A stretch of 64,000 nucleotides of DNA from Cymodocea nodosa (lineage: Eukaryota; Streptophyta; Magnoliopsida; Alismatales; Cymodoceaceae). The stretch covers positions 9,997,001-10,061,000 of the forward strand of contig JAZBRI010000008.1 of assembly GCA_036874045.1 (NCBI GenBank), given 5' to 3'. How positions within the stretch are numbered: position 1 is the stretch's first letter; every line of letters begins with the position of its first letter. Under the pieces are notes generated by a model that was not told the origin of the DNA, did no database searches, and saw only the letters and a list, made by a program, of their open reading frames with translations. Positions 22,618 through 34,069 of this stretch are shown here, piece by piece. A program made the translations under genes and the position numbers.

Positions 22618-24833
22618 ATGGTTACTGGAAATAGTAATTTTTCTTTGTATGAAGACCAAAATCTTAATCGTCCACCTTTATTTGATGGAATACATTTTGA
22701 ATATTGGAAATATAGGATGACTGTTTTTCTTCAAAGTATAGATCATAAGTTGTGGTTCATGATTTCTAAATCATATACTCCGTTATCTACCCCTTATAAT
22801 ACTTAGACAATTACTGAAAAAGAAAATGAAACTCTGAATGCTAAGGGCTTAAATATTTTATTTTGTGCATTGAGTTATGAACAATTCAGTAAAGTGTCGA
22901 CATATAAATCTTCTTATGAGGTGTGGCATGCATTAGAAGTTTCACATGAAGGTACTTCTCAAGTTAAAGAGACTAAGATTAACATGTTAATTCATAAGTA
23001 TGAACTCTTTAAGATGCATGAAGACGAAAGTATTTTTGAGATGTTTTCCAGATTTCTTGATATCATAAACTCTTTAAAATGCTTAGGAAAGAATTTTGAA
23101 CAGAAGGATTTGCTGAGGAAAATTCTCAGATCCGTAAGTTCTAAATGGTCTTAGAAAATAACATCAATTGAGGAATCATGAGATTTAAATGTTTATACCA
23201 TGAATGAACTTATAGGAAACTTAACAACTTATGAAGTTCAATTAAATGAATCACTAAGTCACAACAAACTAAAAATGAAGAAAAAAATAGCCTTCGAAAT
23301 TAATTCAGATTCTGATATATCTACTTATTTTGACGAGGATTTGATCTTGCTAACTAGGAAATTTAAGAAAGCATGGAAAGCTAGGAAACAGCAAAGGAAT
23401 AAAGATGACAAACCCTCAATATCAAAATCACTGAATGACAAGAATTCTTTATCTAGAAAGTATGTATGTTACAACTGTAAGAAACCTGGACATCTTTCTT
23501 TAGATTGTCCTATAAGGAAAAATGAAAAGCATAGTAGGACAAATCAGAAGAAGACAGCTTAGAAAACTCAAAAAAAGTTTTACAAGAAAAAGACTTTGAA
23601 GGTCACTTAGGATGACATGTCTAAAGAGTCTGAATCTGAAGAATCATCATCAAAATCTTCACATTCAGAAGGAGAACCAGAGTTAGAAGACGTTGCTCAT
23701 GTGTGCTTCATGGCAGATGAGTCTGAAGTAATATCTGATCTTGAAAGTTATTCAGATTTTAACTTGGATGAATTATTATATGCTTATCATGCATTATTAC
23801 AAAAACTTAAAGTTTGTAAATTGGAAAATAAGAATATTAGAAACTCTTTATCCATTGTGGAAGAAGAAAATTATTTCTTGTCTACTACTTTAGAAAAGTT
23901 TAAATGTGATAATGAAAATCATGCTAGAGATTTGCATAAATTTAGATTTAATGAATGTGTATTGCATGAAAAAATACAAAATACAAATGCTGAAAAATTA
24001 AAGATAGAATCTGAAAATGAAATATTGAGAAAAAATATAAATGATCTCGAATTAGAGATTGATAAATTAAAATTAAGAGAGCGAGATTTAAATTCTACCA
24101 TTGAGAAATGGAATTCAAGTCAAACTAAGTTAGACAAACTAACTAGTACCCTTGCAGTGTCATATAAATTTGGCTTAGGATTTGATTATCTTGAATATCC
24201 TGAATCTCAAGCAACCAAAGGATTTATTAGTTACACTTCAAGTAAATCTAAGACTAAAATTCCTTTTATCATGAAACAAGGTAATAAATATGTAGAAGTT
24301 GTACTTCAAGGGATGAATCATGTAGTAATAATATAAATCAATGTGATTTGTCTAAATGTACTTCTAACATGACTATTAATGTTTCTAAAAATCTTATTTC
24401 TTGTTCTGGAAATTCAGTTTCTAATGTTTCTAAAATTTCAGACAATTGTAGTAAACTGAAAATTCAGAAACCCAAGCATGTAATTCAAAACACTGGTGTT
24501 AGACCAATTACTCATTCTGCATGTGATAAATCTGAAAATTCTTGTGTAGATAAAAAGATTTTGTATGTATTGAAAATTCAAATACATGTACAAAATCTTG
24601 GTATGAACAAAAATTGGTTTGGTCTTGGTTATACTACATCTAAAAACAAAAAGAATGATTATAAGAGCAATAATGCTATAAGTAAGTATGATACTAATGA
24701 TAAGTCAACAATACTTACAACTAGTAAGAATGTAAATGAAAATGTTAAACTGTTTTTAAACAAAAAGAAGAAATATGCGTTTAATGAACTTGGTCCTCAA
24801 CAACATTGGGTACCAAGAAAAAGTTTTTCTTAA
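22618..24833 (+). pseudogene. gag: Ty1/copia gag of element A, unit 1 (Sirevirus-like)
   Basis: The start is the ATG of MVTGNSNFSLYEDQNLNRPP. The N-terminal domain (about residues 15-180: RPPLFDGIHFEYWKYRM, then EVWHALEVSHEGTSQVKETK and EMFSRFLDIINSLK) is the copia capsid fold. A CCHC zinc knuckle follows (CYNCKKPGHLSLDC, 23470-23511), then the WDD / VCFMA segment typical of Sireviruses (here *DD, and VCFMADESEV) and a long lysine/glutamate-rich coiled coil (23750-24120). It ends WVPRKS. Stops at about 22804, 23153 and 23560 and a frameshift near 24340 disable it. Two in-frame stops separate it from pol. Confidence 0.85.
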
Positions 24834-24845
24834 TTTGTTTTGTAG

Positions 24846-27800
24846 GAAGAAACAATACCAAAATGGATCTTGGACAGTGGAGCATCAAGTCACATGACCG
24901 GACAGAAAAGTCTACTACAAAATTTTACAAATACCATGAAAGGATGTGTAACATTTGGAAACAAAAGCAAGGATAAAATCATAGGTATGGGTAATGTTCA
25001 AATAACTCCAACTTGTGTTATTTTGAATGTATTATATGTAGAAAACCTAGGATTTAATTTGTTGAGTATAAAACTAACTGAGAATGGATATTATGTAGTG
25101 TTTGAAAATAATGTATGCAAAATTATTGATAAAAATATAGATGAAATTAAGTTTATTGCAAAAAGAAAAGGTTATGTATGCATTTTATCTTTACCTTTTG
25201 GTGTAGTTGATTTAAATTCATGTTTGCTAGTTGAAACTAGTGATGCATATCTGAGGCATAGAAGGATTGGGCATATAAATATGAAACTGTTACATAAACT
25301 ATCTAGAAAATATTTAGTGAGAGGTTTACCAAAGATTAAATACTCAAAGGACTTTATGTGTGATGCATGCGAGTTAGGTAAACTTCACAAAAACTCATAT
25401 TTCAAGCAAGAGAGTCTTAGAACTTATACATATGGATCTATTTGGACCAACAAGAATCATGAGGCTTGGTGGTAAATGGTATGTATTTGTTTTAGTAGAT
25501 GACTTCTCTAGATACACTTGGGTATATTTTCTAGCATCTAAGACAGAAGTTTTTGAAAAGTTTAAAATGTTTTGCAATTTTGTTCAAAATGAACAAAATG
25601 TCTCTATACAAAAACTTAGGAGTAATCATGGTACATAATTTGATAATGATCAAATGGATAATTATTGTAATGAGCATGGCATTGATCACAGATTTTCTTT
25701 TCTAAGAGCACCGTGTCAAAATGGTGTTGTTGAGAGAAAGAATAGATCACTTCAAGAAATGGCCGGAACTATGTTGAATGAACATAAGTTACCTCAAAAT
25801 CTTTGGGCTGAAGTAGTGAATACAGCTTGTTATGTTATTAACAGAAGTCACTTAAGACCTCTTGTTAATAAAACTCCTTTTGAAATTATGTTTAATAGGG
25901 TTTCAAAAATTTCCTATATGAAACCATTTGGTTGCAAGTGTTTTATTCTTAATACTAAGGATAAAAGGGATAAATTTCAAGCCAAAGTGGATGAAGGAAT
26001 TTTTGTAGGTTACTCTACTAGAAGTAAAGCCTATAGAGTATATAACAAGACTTCTAGAACTATTGAAAAAACCCTCCATGTAAGCTTCAATGAAAATTCT
26101 TTTAGAGAATCTCAATCTAAAGCTGATAATGATGATATGATCAATTTCCCAAAAGAGTTAGAGATCAATAGAGAGATTGAAGATTTATCTGAGAAAATCA
26201 AAAATATGAACTTAAATGATCAAACTCTTGATGAAAGTGATGGAGCTTCAGATGTTGATGAGAATATTGAGGAAAATGAGAGAAATTGGCGTTATTCTTC
26301 ATCACATCCCATTACTCAAGTCATTGGTAATATTAATGAGGGAGTTAAAACTAGAGTTTTAGTAAATTTAAATAGTATGTGTATGTTTGTTTCTATGGTG
26401 GAACCAAGGAATATACAAGAAGCATTATCTAATGAAAATTGGATAGTGGCAATGCAAGAAGAACTAAATCAATTCATCAGAAATGATGTTTGAGAATTAG
26501 TCCCTCCACTAGAAAATCAGTCCATAATGGGTACAAAGTGGATCTTTAGAAACAAAACTAACGAAACTGGTCAAGTTATAAGGAACAAAGCTACATTAGT
26601 TGCACAAGGGTATACATAGGAAGAAGGACTAGATTATGATGAAACATTTGCTCTTGTGGCTAGGTTAGAAAGTATTAGAATATTATTGGCCTATGCTTGT
26701 AATATGGATTTTAAATTATATCAAATGGATGTAAAGAGTGCATTTCTAAATGGTTTGATTAATGAAGAAGTCTATGTAAAGCAACCACTTGGATTTGAAG
26801 ATATTAAAAATCCTGCCTTTGTGTATAAATTGAAGAAAGCCTTATATGGGTTGAATGAAGCAAGCACCTAGATCATGATATGAAAGATTATCTACTTTTT
26901 TAATAGAAAAAGGTTATATCTTGGGAAAAGTGGATCGTACTCTATTTATCAAGAGAGATGGTAAAGTTTGGATTGTTGTTCAAATATATGTGGATGATAT
27001 AATCTTTGGAGCAACTTCCGATAAATTGATAAAAATATTTTCTAAAGAGATGACTAGTTAGTTTGAAATGAGTATGATAGGAGAACTTTCATATTTCTAG
27101 GACTTCAAATTAAGCAAATGGATAAAGGTATATTTTTAAATTAGGAAAAATATGTAGATGAAATGCTTAAGAAATTTAATTTTAATAATATAAGGATTCG
27201 AGGAACTCCTATGAGTACTTCTTTAAAGTTAGATATTGATGACATAAGAAAATCAATAGATCAAAGAAAATATAGAAGTATGATTGGTTCTTTACTTTAT
27301 TTGATTGCTAGTAGACCTGATATTATGTTTGCTATGTGTGTTTGTGCTAGATTTCAATCTAATCCTAAAGAATCACACTCAATTGTAGTTAAAAGAATAT
27401 TTAGATATATACAAGGAACTAAAAATTTCAAACTGTATTATTCTAAGGATAGTTCAATAGATCTTATAGGATATACTAATGTTGATTATGCAGGATCTAA
27501 ATCTGATAGAAAGAGTACCAGTGACACATGTCAATTATTGGGAAATAATTTGGTGTCATGGTTTAGTAAAAAGCAAAATTGTGTAGCACTTTCTACTACA
27601 GAAGCTGAATATGTTGCTGTTGCACTTAGATTCTGTGGATAAGGCAAACTTTAGAAGATTTTGGATTATCTTATGATACAACTGAGATTTTTTGTGACAG
27701 TAATTCAGCAATAAATCTTATCAAAAATCCTGTATTACATTCTAGAGCAAAGCATATAGAGGTTAGACATCATTTTCTAAGAGATAATGTAATTAAAGGA

Positions 27801-27927
27801 AAAATTTAAATTAGAATTTGTGTCTAGTAAAAATCAATTAGCTGATATATTTACAAAACCTCTAGACGAAAATACATTCTGCAACATAAGATTAAATTTG
27901 GGTATTTGTAGGCTATGCGATGTGTAA
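24846..27927 (+). pseudogene. pol: Ty1/copia pol of element A, unit 1 (PR-IN-RT-RNase H)
   Basis: Copia order is visible. Protease: WILDSGASSHMTG (24864-24902). Integrase: the HHCC zinc region (HRRIGHINMK..., then CDACELGKLH), MDLFGP, and NGVVERKNR for the catalytic glutamate; the second catalytic Asp motif reads RSNHGT followed by a stop. RT: YQMDVKSAFLNG and [11 protein letters not shown]. RNase H: IFCDSNSAI and AKHIEVRHHFLRD, ending GICRLCDV. Disruptions include stops at 26491-26493 (Trp in unit 2), 26617-26619 (Gln in unit 2) and 27059-27061, a 4-base insertion near 26856, and frameshifts near 25430, 27097 and 27640. It is inactive. Confidence 0.9.
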
Positions 27928-29506
27928 AATGCTTAAACTCCACAAAAAGATAAATATTATTGACAATGTTGTTCACCTCATAGATATTATATACTTATCA
28001 TAAATATCTAAGTAATATCTAAACTACTTCTTAAGATACTATATATTTATTGTAAAATCATAGTAGTATCTTATTGATTTTAAGTAGTTTATCAATTTTA
28101 ATGGTTTTTACGATTTTAAATGAAAGTGTAAATGAAAAACATTAAATACTTTTGAAATTCTGAAATTTTGATTAAGTGTTTTCTTTGAATCGAGGAAAGT
28201 GCATATGATCATGCATAAATTTGACTTAATTGATTAAACTTGTAAAATAATTTATATGTAACTCATCTTAAACTGTTAATCAAAAGTATAAGCTTATTGA
28301 AACTGATTCATATTTTCAGTAAAATCATAGAAGTAAAAATTGTATGAGATTTGTGTTTTACTGCATCTGTATTAATGGAATACATATATATTGTGCTTAA
28401 AATGAAAAGTTCTTACAAAGTGAAAATCTTTGAGAGTTTATTGATCAGTTTGATCACGAACCTTTTGTACTTGAGCAGATAGGTATGTAAGGATTGTTGT
28501 CCTGAAAAAGGATTCTTTAAATCTGGCAAGCTAAGGTCCTGATCATATCTGGGATTGTTGACTGAAAGCTCATTACACGGGTACATTAGAAAGCTCTTGT
28601 ATGATTCAAGCTTTTCAAACTAACTTTTAAAGAAAATTATCAATAGTTACTGTTTTGAAAAGAAAAAGTTGTTTGATTAATTACAGATATCTTTGAATCG
28701 AATATAGTTTCTACCAATATGACTACTGATTTATTGAATCAACATTAGTACTTTTGAAAACGTTTATTTGAGATACATTCTTTTATTCTCCTTGAATTAA
28801 TTATATTGAGTTCAAAGTTGTGTTTTGATTCATATACAGTAGGAATTGATTGTAGAAATCATTTTTGATGAATTCAGAATAACAGAAGTTTCTGAAAAGA
28901 AAATTTAAAGCTATAGTTATACTTAACATCTATTGTTATACAAGTATATTTTGTATGTTATTGAATATATAAGAAGTATATTTGTAGGGGGAGGATTAAC
29001 AATGTCCAAAATAGATTAATATAATTCAGAATACAAATCTTGGTTAATCTGAATGAAAGTCCTCTTAAGATCTTGATGAAACAATTTAAAAAGACAAACA
29101 AACTATTTTAGATTCATGAGACGATAATGTTAGAATAGTTTACAATGTTCTCAAGATAATGTTAAGTATAGCATGTGTGTTGTCTTTGGAAGATTTCAGT
29201 CAAAAGCATCCAAATTTTTGTTAAGTGTACTAATTGAATGTTATGTTATATAAGGTAGCGTGTAAAACTACCTCTAGATAGCGTTTTACTCATTAGGTTA
29301 GTTAACTCAATGAGTTATACTTGAATATTTTGGGTACCTTGATTGAATAAACTTTATTCAATATTCATTTAATATCTAAACCCGACTTCTATACACGTTG
29401 AGTTATTCGCCTAAAAACCTTTTTAAACACTTATTACACGGGCACTTAGGTTATTCATAAACTTTGTCAAGAAAATCTTTCCTGCTTGTTGTTACAACTT
29501 GCGACG
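27928..29506 (+). other. Noncoding region between pol and the third gene of element A, unit 1
   Basis: It has no coding frame. About 28020-28960 resembles the noncoding 3' region of the Athila-like element at 16740-17830. A GTAGGGGGAGGATT purine block lies at about 28984. A GTTAGTTAACTCAATGAGTTA-type palindromic motif follows (29297-29317). Unit 2 repeats the region at 46852-48431. Confidence 0.65.
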
Positions 29507-31750
29507 ATGGTCTCCAAGTTCTACAAAGGTCGTGGCAGAGGAAAAGGCAAAAGCAGAGAAGATGCAAAAGGAAAAGAAATAGATACTGATGAAGTTCCAC
29601 GCACTTGGTTCAAGAAAATACTTCGAGTGGACAAAAGGTTAGTTGAAATTTATAGAGATTACTTCTTTCCTTAAGGTATACTTGATGAAGTTAGACAAGA
29701 GCTTCAAAATACTAATGAAAATATTACATATAAGGGTATTCAAAGTAAATATGATAGAGAATACAAAATGAAATGAGTTGAAATTGCATTTCTCGAACAG
29801 TATGCAAAATATTTGGAAAAAGGTGTAGATACATCAACTAGAATTCCTCAAATACCAATAAACGATACAAGACTACATACATTTGAGGAAGAGCATGAAT
29901 CAGCTATCCCTACCCCTTTATATTCAAAACAAGTAGAATCACATATTGCTGTAGATAAAAGAAAAGTTGATAGTCTTTGAAAGGCTATAGCAATAGAAAG
30001 TGCTTTTGAAGAATTAAAGCAGAAAACTTTTATGGAGCAATTTGAAAAGAAAATTGCAATACTTAAAGAGGAGAAACATAAATGTTATAGAAGAAGAAAA
30101 GTTAGAAAAATTATGTCTACAGAAACAAAGTCTATTGAAAAAGGACAATTGGATGAACATTTATTTCTAAAGGACAATGTATGTCTAGACATTGTACCTT
30201 ACAGTGCATCTGATAAACTCATCAGTTCCGAGCATACTGAAACTGATGATGATAATGAGACTTTATTTTCTCTTGCTAGAAAACTTGAGAAGAAATACAA
30301 GTCAAATATGAGCTCAGGTTTTTCTATAACTACAAGTCTTGATGATGCAAAAATTGAAAAATCAGAGCATCAGGCACTTGACATTGTTGTAGATATAATT
30401 GACAATGTTAAGGTAGTAACTAGTTCACAAGCTGAATTGTCTGGAGTAGTAGATATTGAAAACGTTAAAACTCCAGAAGAGCTAAACGTCAACCAACCTT
30501 CTTCAAAATCTATAAAAGTAGAGTGTGAGAATTCACAACATGTACAAATGGAACTATTTGTTGTAGAAAATGAAAAATTATAGACAAATACACATGCTAA
30601 TGAATTTGTGCAAAATTTGAACTCTGTATTTTCTATAGAAACTAAACAAATGAATGTGGCGGATATTGAAAATGTTCCTTACACTGTTGAAGTTGAAGAA
30701 TCAAGTATACATACGTAGCTTCAAGAAAATATTTTGACAAAGAAACAACATGACATTCATTTTGAAGAAGTTCCTGAAGATGAATTAAACTCTGAATCAT
30801 GGCTTCAGGTATCACCTTCTTTATGTATAGTATTACAAATTCAAGGAAATTCAATTTATTTTAGATCTGAAGAAGCATTGTAGAAATACAATAATCTAAT
30901 TACATATCAGATTCTGCATGCTAGACCAATAAAATTCAGAAATTTGATTGATATGAGAGATTTATTTGAGTATCAAGGCCTCATTCAATTCTTACCAGTT
31001 GGAACGAAATGGAAGTAGTATAAAGAGCTTATTGTAGCTTTTTGCAACAATCTATTCAAGAATGAAAATATACTGAAAACTCAAATAAATAAATAGGAGT
31101 TCATATTCTCTCTTGAGTTAATTTTTGAAATTTTGGGATTAAAGAATGAAGGTGTTGTTACAAACAGATTTGACATGATTAGACAGTTGGAATGGGACAT
31201 TCAGTCTTTATGAAATATTTTAGATATATATTCTGAAATGAGATTAATGAAAAATCTGAATGTAGAGGCAAGGTTTATTGCAAATATATTGCATGCCAAT
31301 TTATTTCAGAGAGTTGGACACAATATGGAAGTCAGCAGAAGCTATTTATATGCAACTTATGGTCTACTAAATAGAATTCAAATCAATTGGTTTGATGTTT
31401 TTACTTCTCAACTACAACATATGAGTTCAAAGTTATTTTATGGTGATGCTGTATGTAGAATCCTTGCAAGCCAATTGAATTTATTCGACTGGCCCTCTGA
31501 AACTAAAGGCATGAGATTTAGTATAAAAGATTTGCAAAAATTCCAAGCCTTGCATCGACCTCATCAACAACAACAAGCTGATTGTACAAACCATATACAA
31601 CAACAACAAAGTTATTCAATTCAAGCAGAACAGCAAACCCAGATACCTCCTGACCTAGATGATGTACTTAATGATATCAGAAATGATATTAGGCATCTAG
31701 GAGATAAAATTTGTAATGCTATAAGTGATATACTTCGGAGGAATAGATAA
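29507..31750 (+). pseudogene. Third gene of copia element A: Athila ORF-1-like protein (unit 1)
   Basis: The ATG begins MVSKFYKGRGRGKGK, a basic, RNA-binding-like N-terminus. Then come a charged helical region, an acidic, low-complexity middle (30120-30780), a globular C-terminal domain (RPIKFRNLIDMRDLFEYQ, then a GVVTNRFDMIRQ region, NLFQRVGHNMEVSRSY and SSKLFYGDAVCRIL), a glutamine-rich tail and a final helix. About 740 codons including stops. I place it near the ATHILA ORF-1 / 'plant transposon protein' group by pattern; its function is unknown. Its position after pol is like the extra gene of Sireviruses, but I see no signal peptide or transmembrane segment, so I do not call it envelope-like. 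Stops at about 29674, 29776, 29980 and 30583, plus 30716-30718 and 31094-31096, and a frameshift near 30030, break it. Confidence 0.65.
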
Positions 31751-32264
31751 CTACTTGTTTGCTTGTATTTGAATACAAAATGTAATGTTTGTATTCATTG
31801 TTTGATTCATTGAACAATACATTTTTTTTCTATAAATGGTTACCATTCTTATTATTGTTTACAGAAAGCATTGTTGTAAATATATCTTTTACTATATATT
31901 CTGTGTAATTATCTTTTTGATTAATGACAAAAATGGGGAGAAATGTTATAAAAAAAAAGATGATTATGATTTTAAATTGCATATAGTATAAAGGGAGATG
32001 ATATTTATGGTTATTGTAATCTGATAGATGATAATATAATCTGAAAGGTAGAGAAATGATACTTATATAACTATTGACATCTGGAAGTTTTATTTTTGAG
32101 AGGTGAAATTTACACAAACAATAGAAATAAGCTTAAGTGAACTTAAGTCAACAAACAAGTTTGTTGAATTAAATAAAAGTTAACTCAACAAAGGTGCTTT
32201 GTTGAGTTAAAAATATTTCATAATTGATTTAATATGGTTTTGTCATCATCAAAAAGGGAGAGAT
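31751..32264 (+). other. 3' noncoding region and polypurine tract of unit 1
   Basis: An AT-rich region with no coding content. It ends with the purine run AAAAAGGGAGAGA just before the LTR at 32265. The corresponding tract in unit 2 (53364-53376) is AAAAAGGGGGAGA, the better-conserved form. Confidence 0.75.
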
Positions 32265-33810
32265 TGTTGAGTATTTTGTTTTGATGATATGTGCTAAATA
32301 AAAATAATCATATTTGCTCAATTACTATTGCTTATGAAAGGAAATTAGAGTACATTAATTAATACAGAAAAAGCTTACTAATATAAATACTTGTCTATAT
32401 TGGATCTGAAATTATACTAAGTTAATAACTAGTCATTTCGTTGCATTAATTTCTCATTTAACTAAACGTTAAGTTAACGTGTATTTCTATTGAAAAGCAT
32501 GATATGTTTTAAAGTTATATTTTTTGTATCATGAATAGTGCACGCTTAGACAACTCGTTAAGTTAGAGTTTCATTTGTATAGAGATCACGTGAGAACTCG
32601 TTAAGTTAGAGACTTAAAGGTTAAAATAGGTCACGTGAGAACTCGTTGAGTTAGTGAGTAAAAGAAGAGACAAACTCGTTAAGTTAGTGTTGTACACGTG
32701 GTGAAATTATAAATTACGAATATTATATTGTATCACGTAAGGTGCACATGTTTAACTCGTTAAGTTAACATAACTAAACGCGTTGAGTTGCTATATTGAA
32801 CACTAAGGCAACGCGTTAGGTTAGCGTTATAAACTTAAGTTGTTATTTTTGCACGTGGTAAAATTCTTATTATAAAAACATTTATTTATTATTGATTTGT
32901 TGAGTTATCGTAACACAACGGAGATAGTTCGTTGAGTTATCCATAACACCACGGAGTTAGTTCGTTGAGTTAGCTACAGACTTGTCACGTGAGTTGGCAC
33001 ATGAGAAACTCGTTAAGTTAGAAACGTTAAGTTATATATATACTTGTGTTACTCATTTAGTTAACATTAAAGTAACGATTTCTTATTATACTTGATGTAA
33101 AATTTTGGACAAGAAAGTTTATTTTTTAGGAAATTTTTCAGAGATCCAAGATTGATGATTAAAGAAAATTCGAAATGTAAACGTGGGTCAGAACGTGTGT
33201 ATTTCAATGAAGGAAAAAGAAAAGATGTGAAGAAGTGGAAAACTGGTAGTGATTAAACGTGGAGGATATGCATGAAATGAAGATACAATATAAAAAACAT
33301 AGAATTCTCGTTGATTAGTTATCCCTGCACACCAAAAGAAAAATTTTTTCAGGGATCAAAAACACCTCTTCGGGGAAAAGCTTTTAGGTGGAAGAAAATT
33401 TAGTGAAGTAGAAAAAGGGAAAATATATGTCACTAAAGATTTGAAGTATCAGGTGGAAGAAAATTCAGTGAAGCAGAAAAAGGGAAGATATATGTCATTG
33501 AAGAATTACTAAAGAAGAAAGAGAAGAAGAAGAAGAAAGATCTCAAACAGGGAGAAATGTTTTAAATTCCATAAATTAGTTTTCTCTATTTGTAGTTATG
33601 AAATTGTATAGATGAAACATGGTATCGAGATATAATTGCATCTACAATTTCTGAGGAGAATTGAATTGTATATTGTAATTGAAACCTTGAATAAAAATGA
33701 TTTTATGAAAACAGTGTCTCGACTTTTTTTGAGTTTTAAAGTTTCAATTATATTCGAAAATATTGAAAAACACAATTCACGCCCCTCTTGTGTAGCCATA
33801 CGATTCTATA
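32265..33810 (+). repeat. LTR A-2 (middle LTR shared by the two A units)
   Basis: This 1546-bp LTR runs from TGTTGAG to ATTCTATA (the usual CCTACA end is altered). It is shorter than the outer LTRs mainly because it has two instead of five tandem ~65-bp repeats. No primer site follows; protease sequence begins at once. Confidence 0.9.
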
Positions 33811-34069
33811 GTTTTGCAGGAGGAAATAACATCAAAATGGATCTTGGACAGTGGAGCATCAAGTCACATGACTGGATAGAAAAGTCTATTACAAAATTTT
33901 ACAAATACCATGAAAGGAAGTGTAACATTTGGAAACAAAAGCAAGGATAAAATCATAGGTATGGGTAATGTTCAAATAACTCTGACTTGTGTTATTTCGA
34001 ATTTATTATATGTAGAAAACCTAGGATTTAATTTGTTGAGTGTTATAAAACTAACTGAGAATGGATACT
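33811..34069 (+). pseudogene. pol: Protease fragment of pol, element A unit 2
   Basis: GTTTTGCAGG followed by text matching 24837-25090 of unit 1: the protease region around the LDSG motif and the following FGNKSKDKIIGMGNVQ segment. The frame is shifted in the motif. Everything between LTR and protease (primer site and gag, about 2.4 kb in unit 1) is deleted. The fragment stops at an inserted reverse LTR. Confidence 0.85.

Noticed and set aside
29507-31750. An envelope-like gene, by analogy with Sireviruses
   Set aside because: No signal peptide or hydrophobic membrane segment is visible; the glutamine-rich tail and basic start fit a different protein type.
33811-34069. A processed (spliced) copy of pol after the LTR
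   Set aside because: The junction retains the acceptor-like GTTTTGCAG and a complete LTR end, so it is not a donor-acceptor join.
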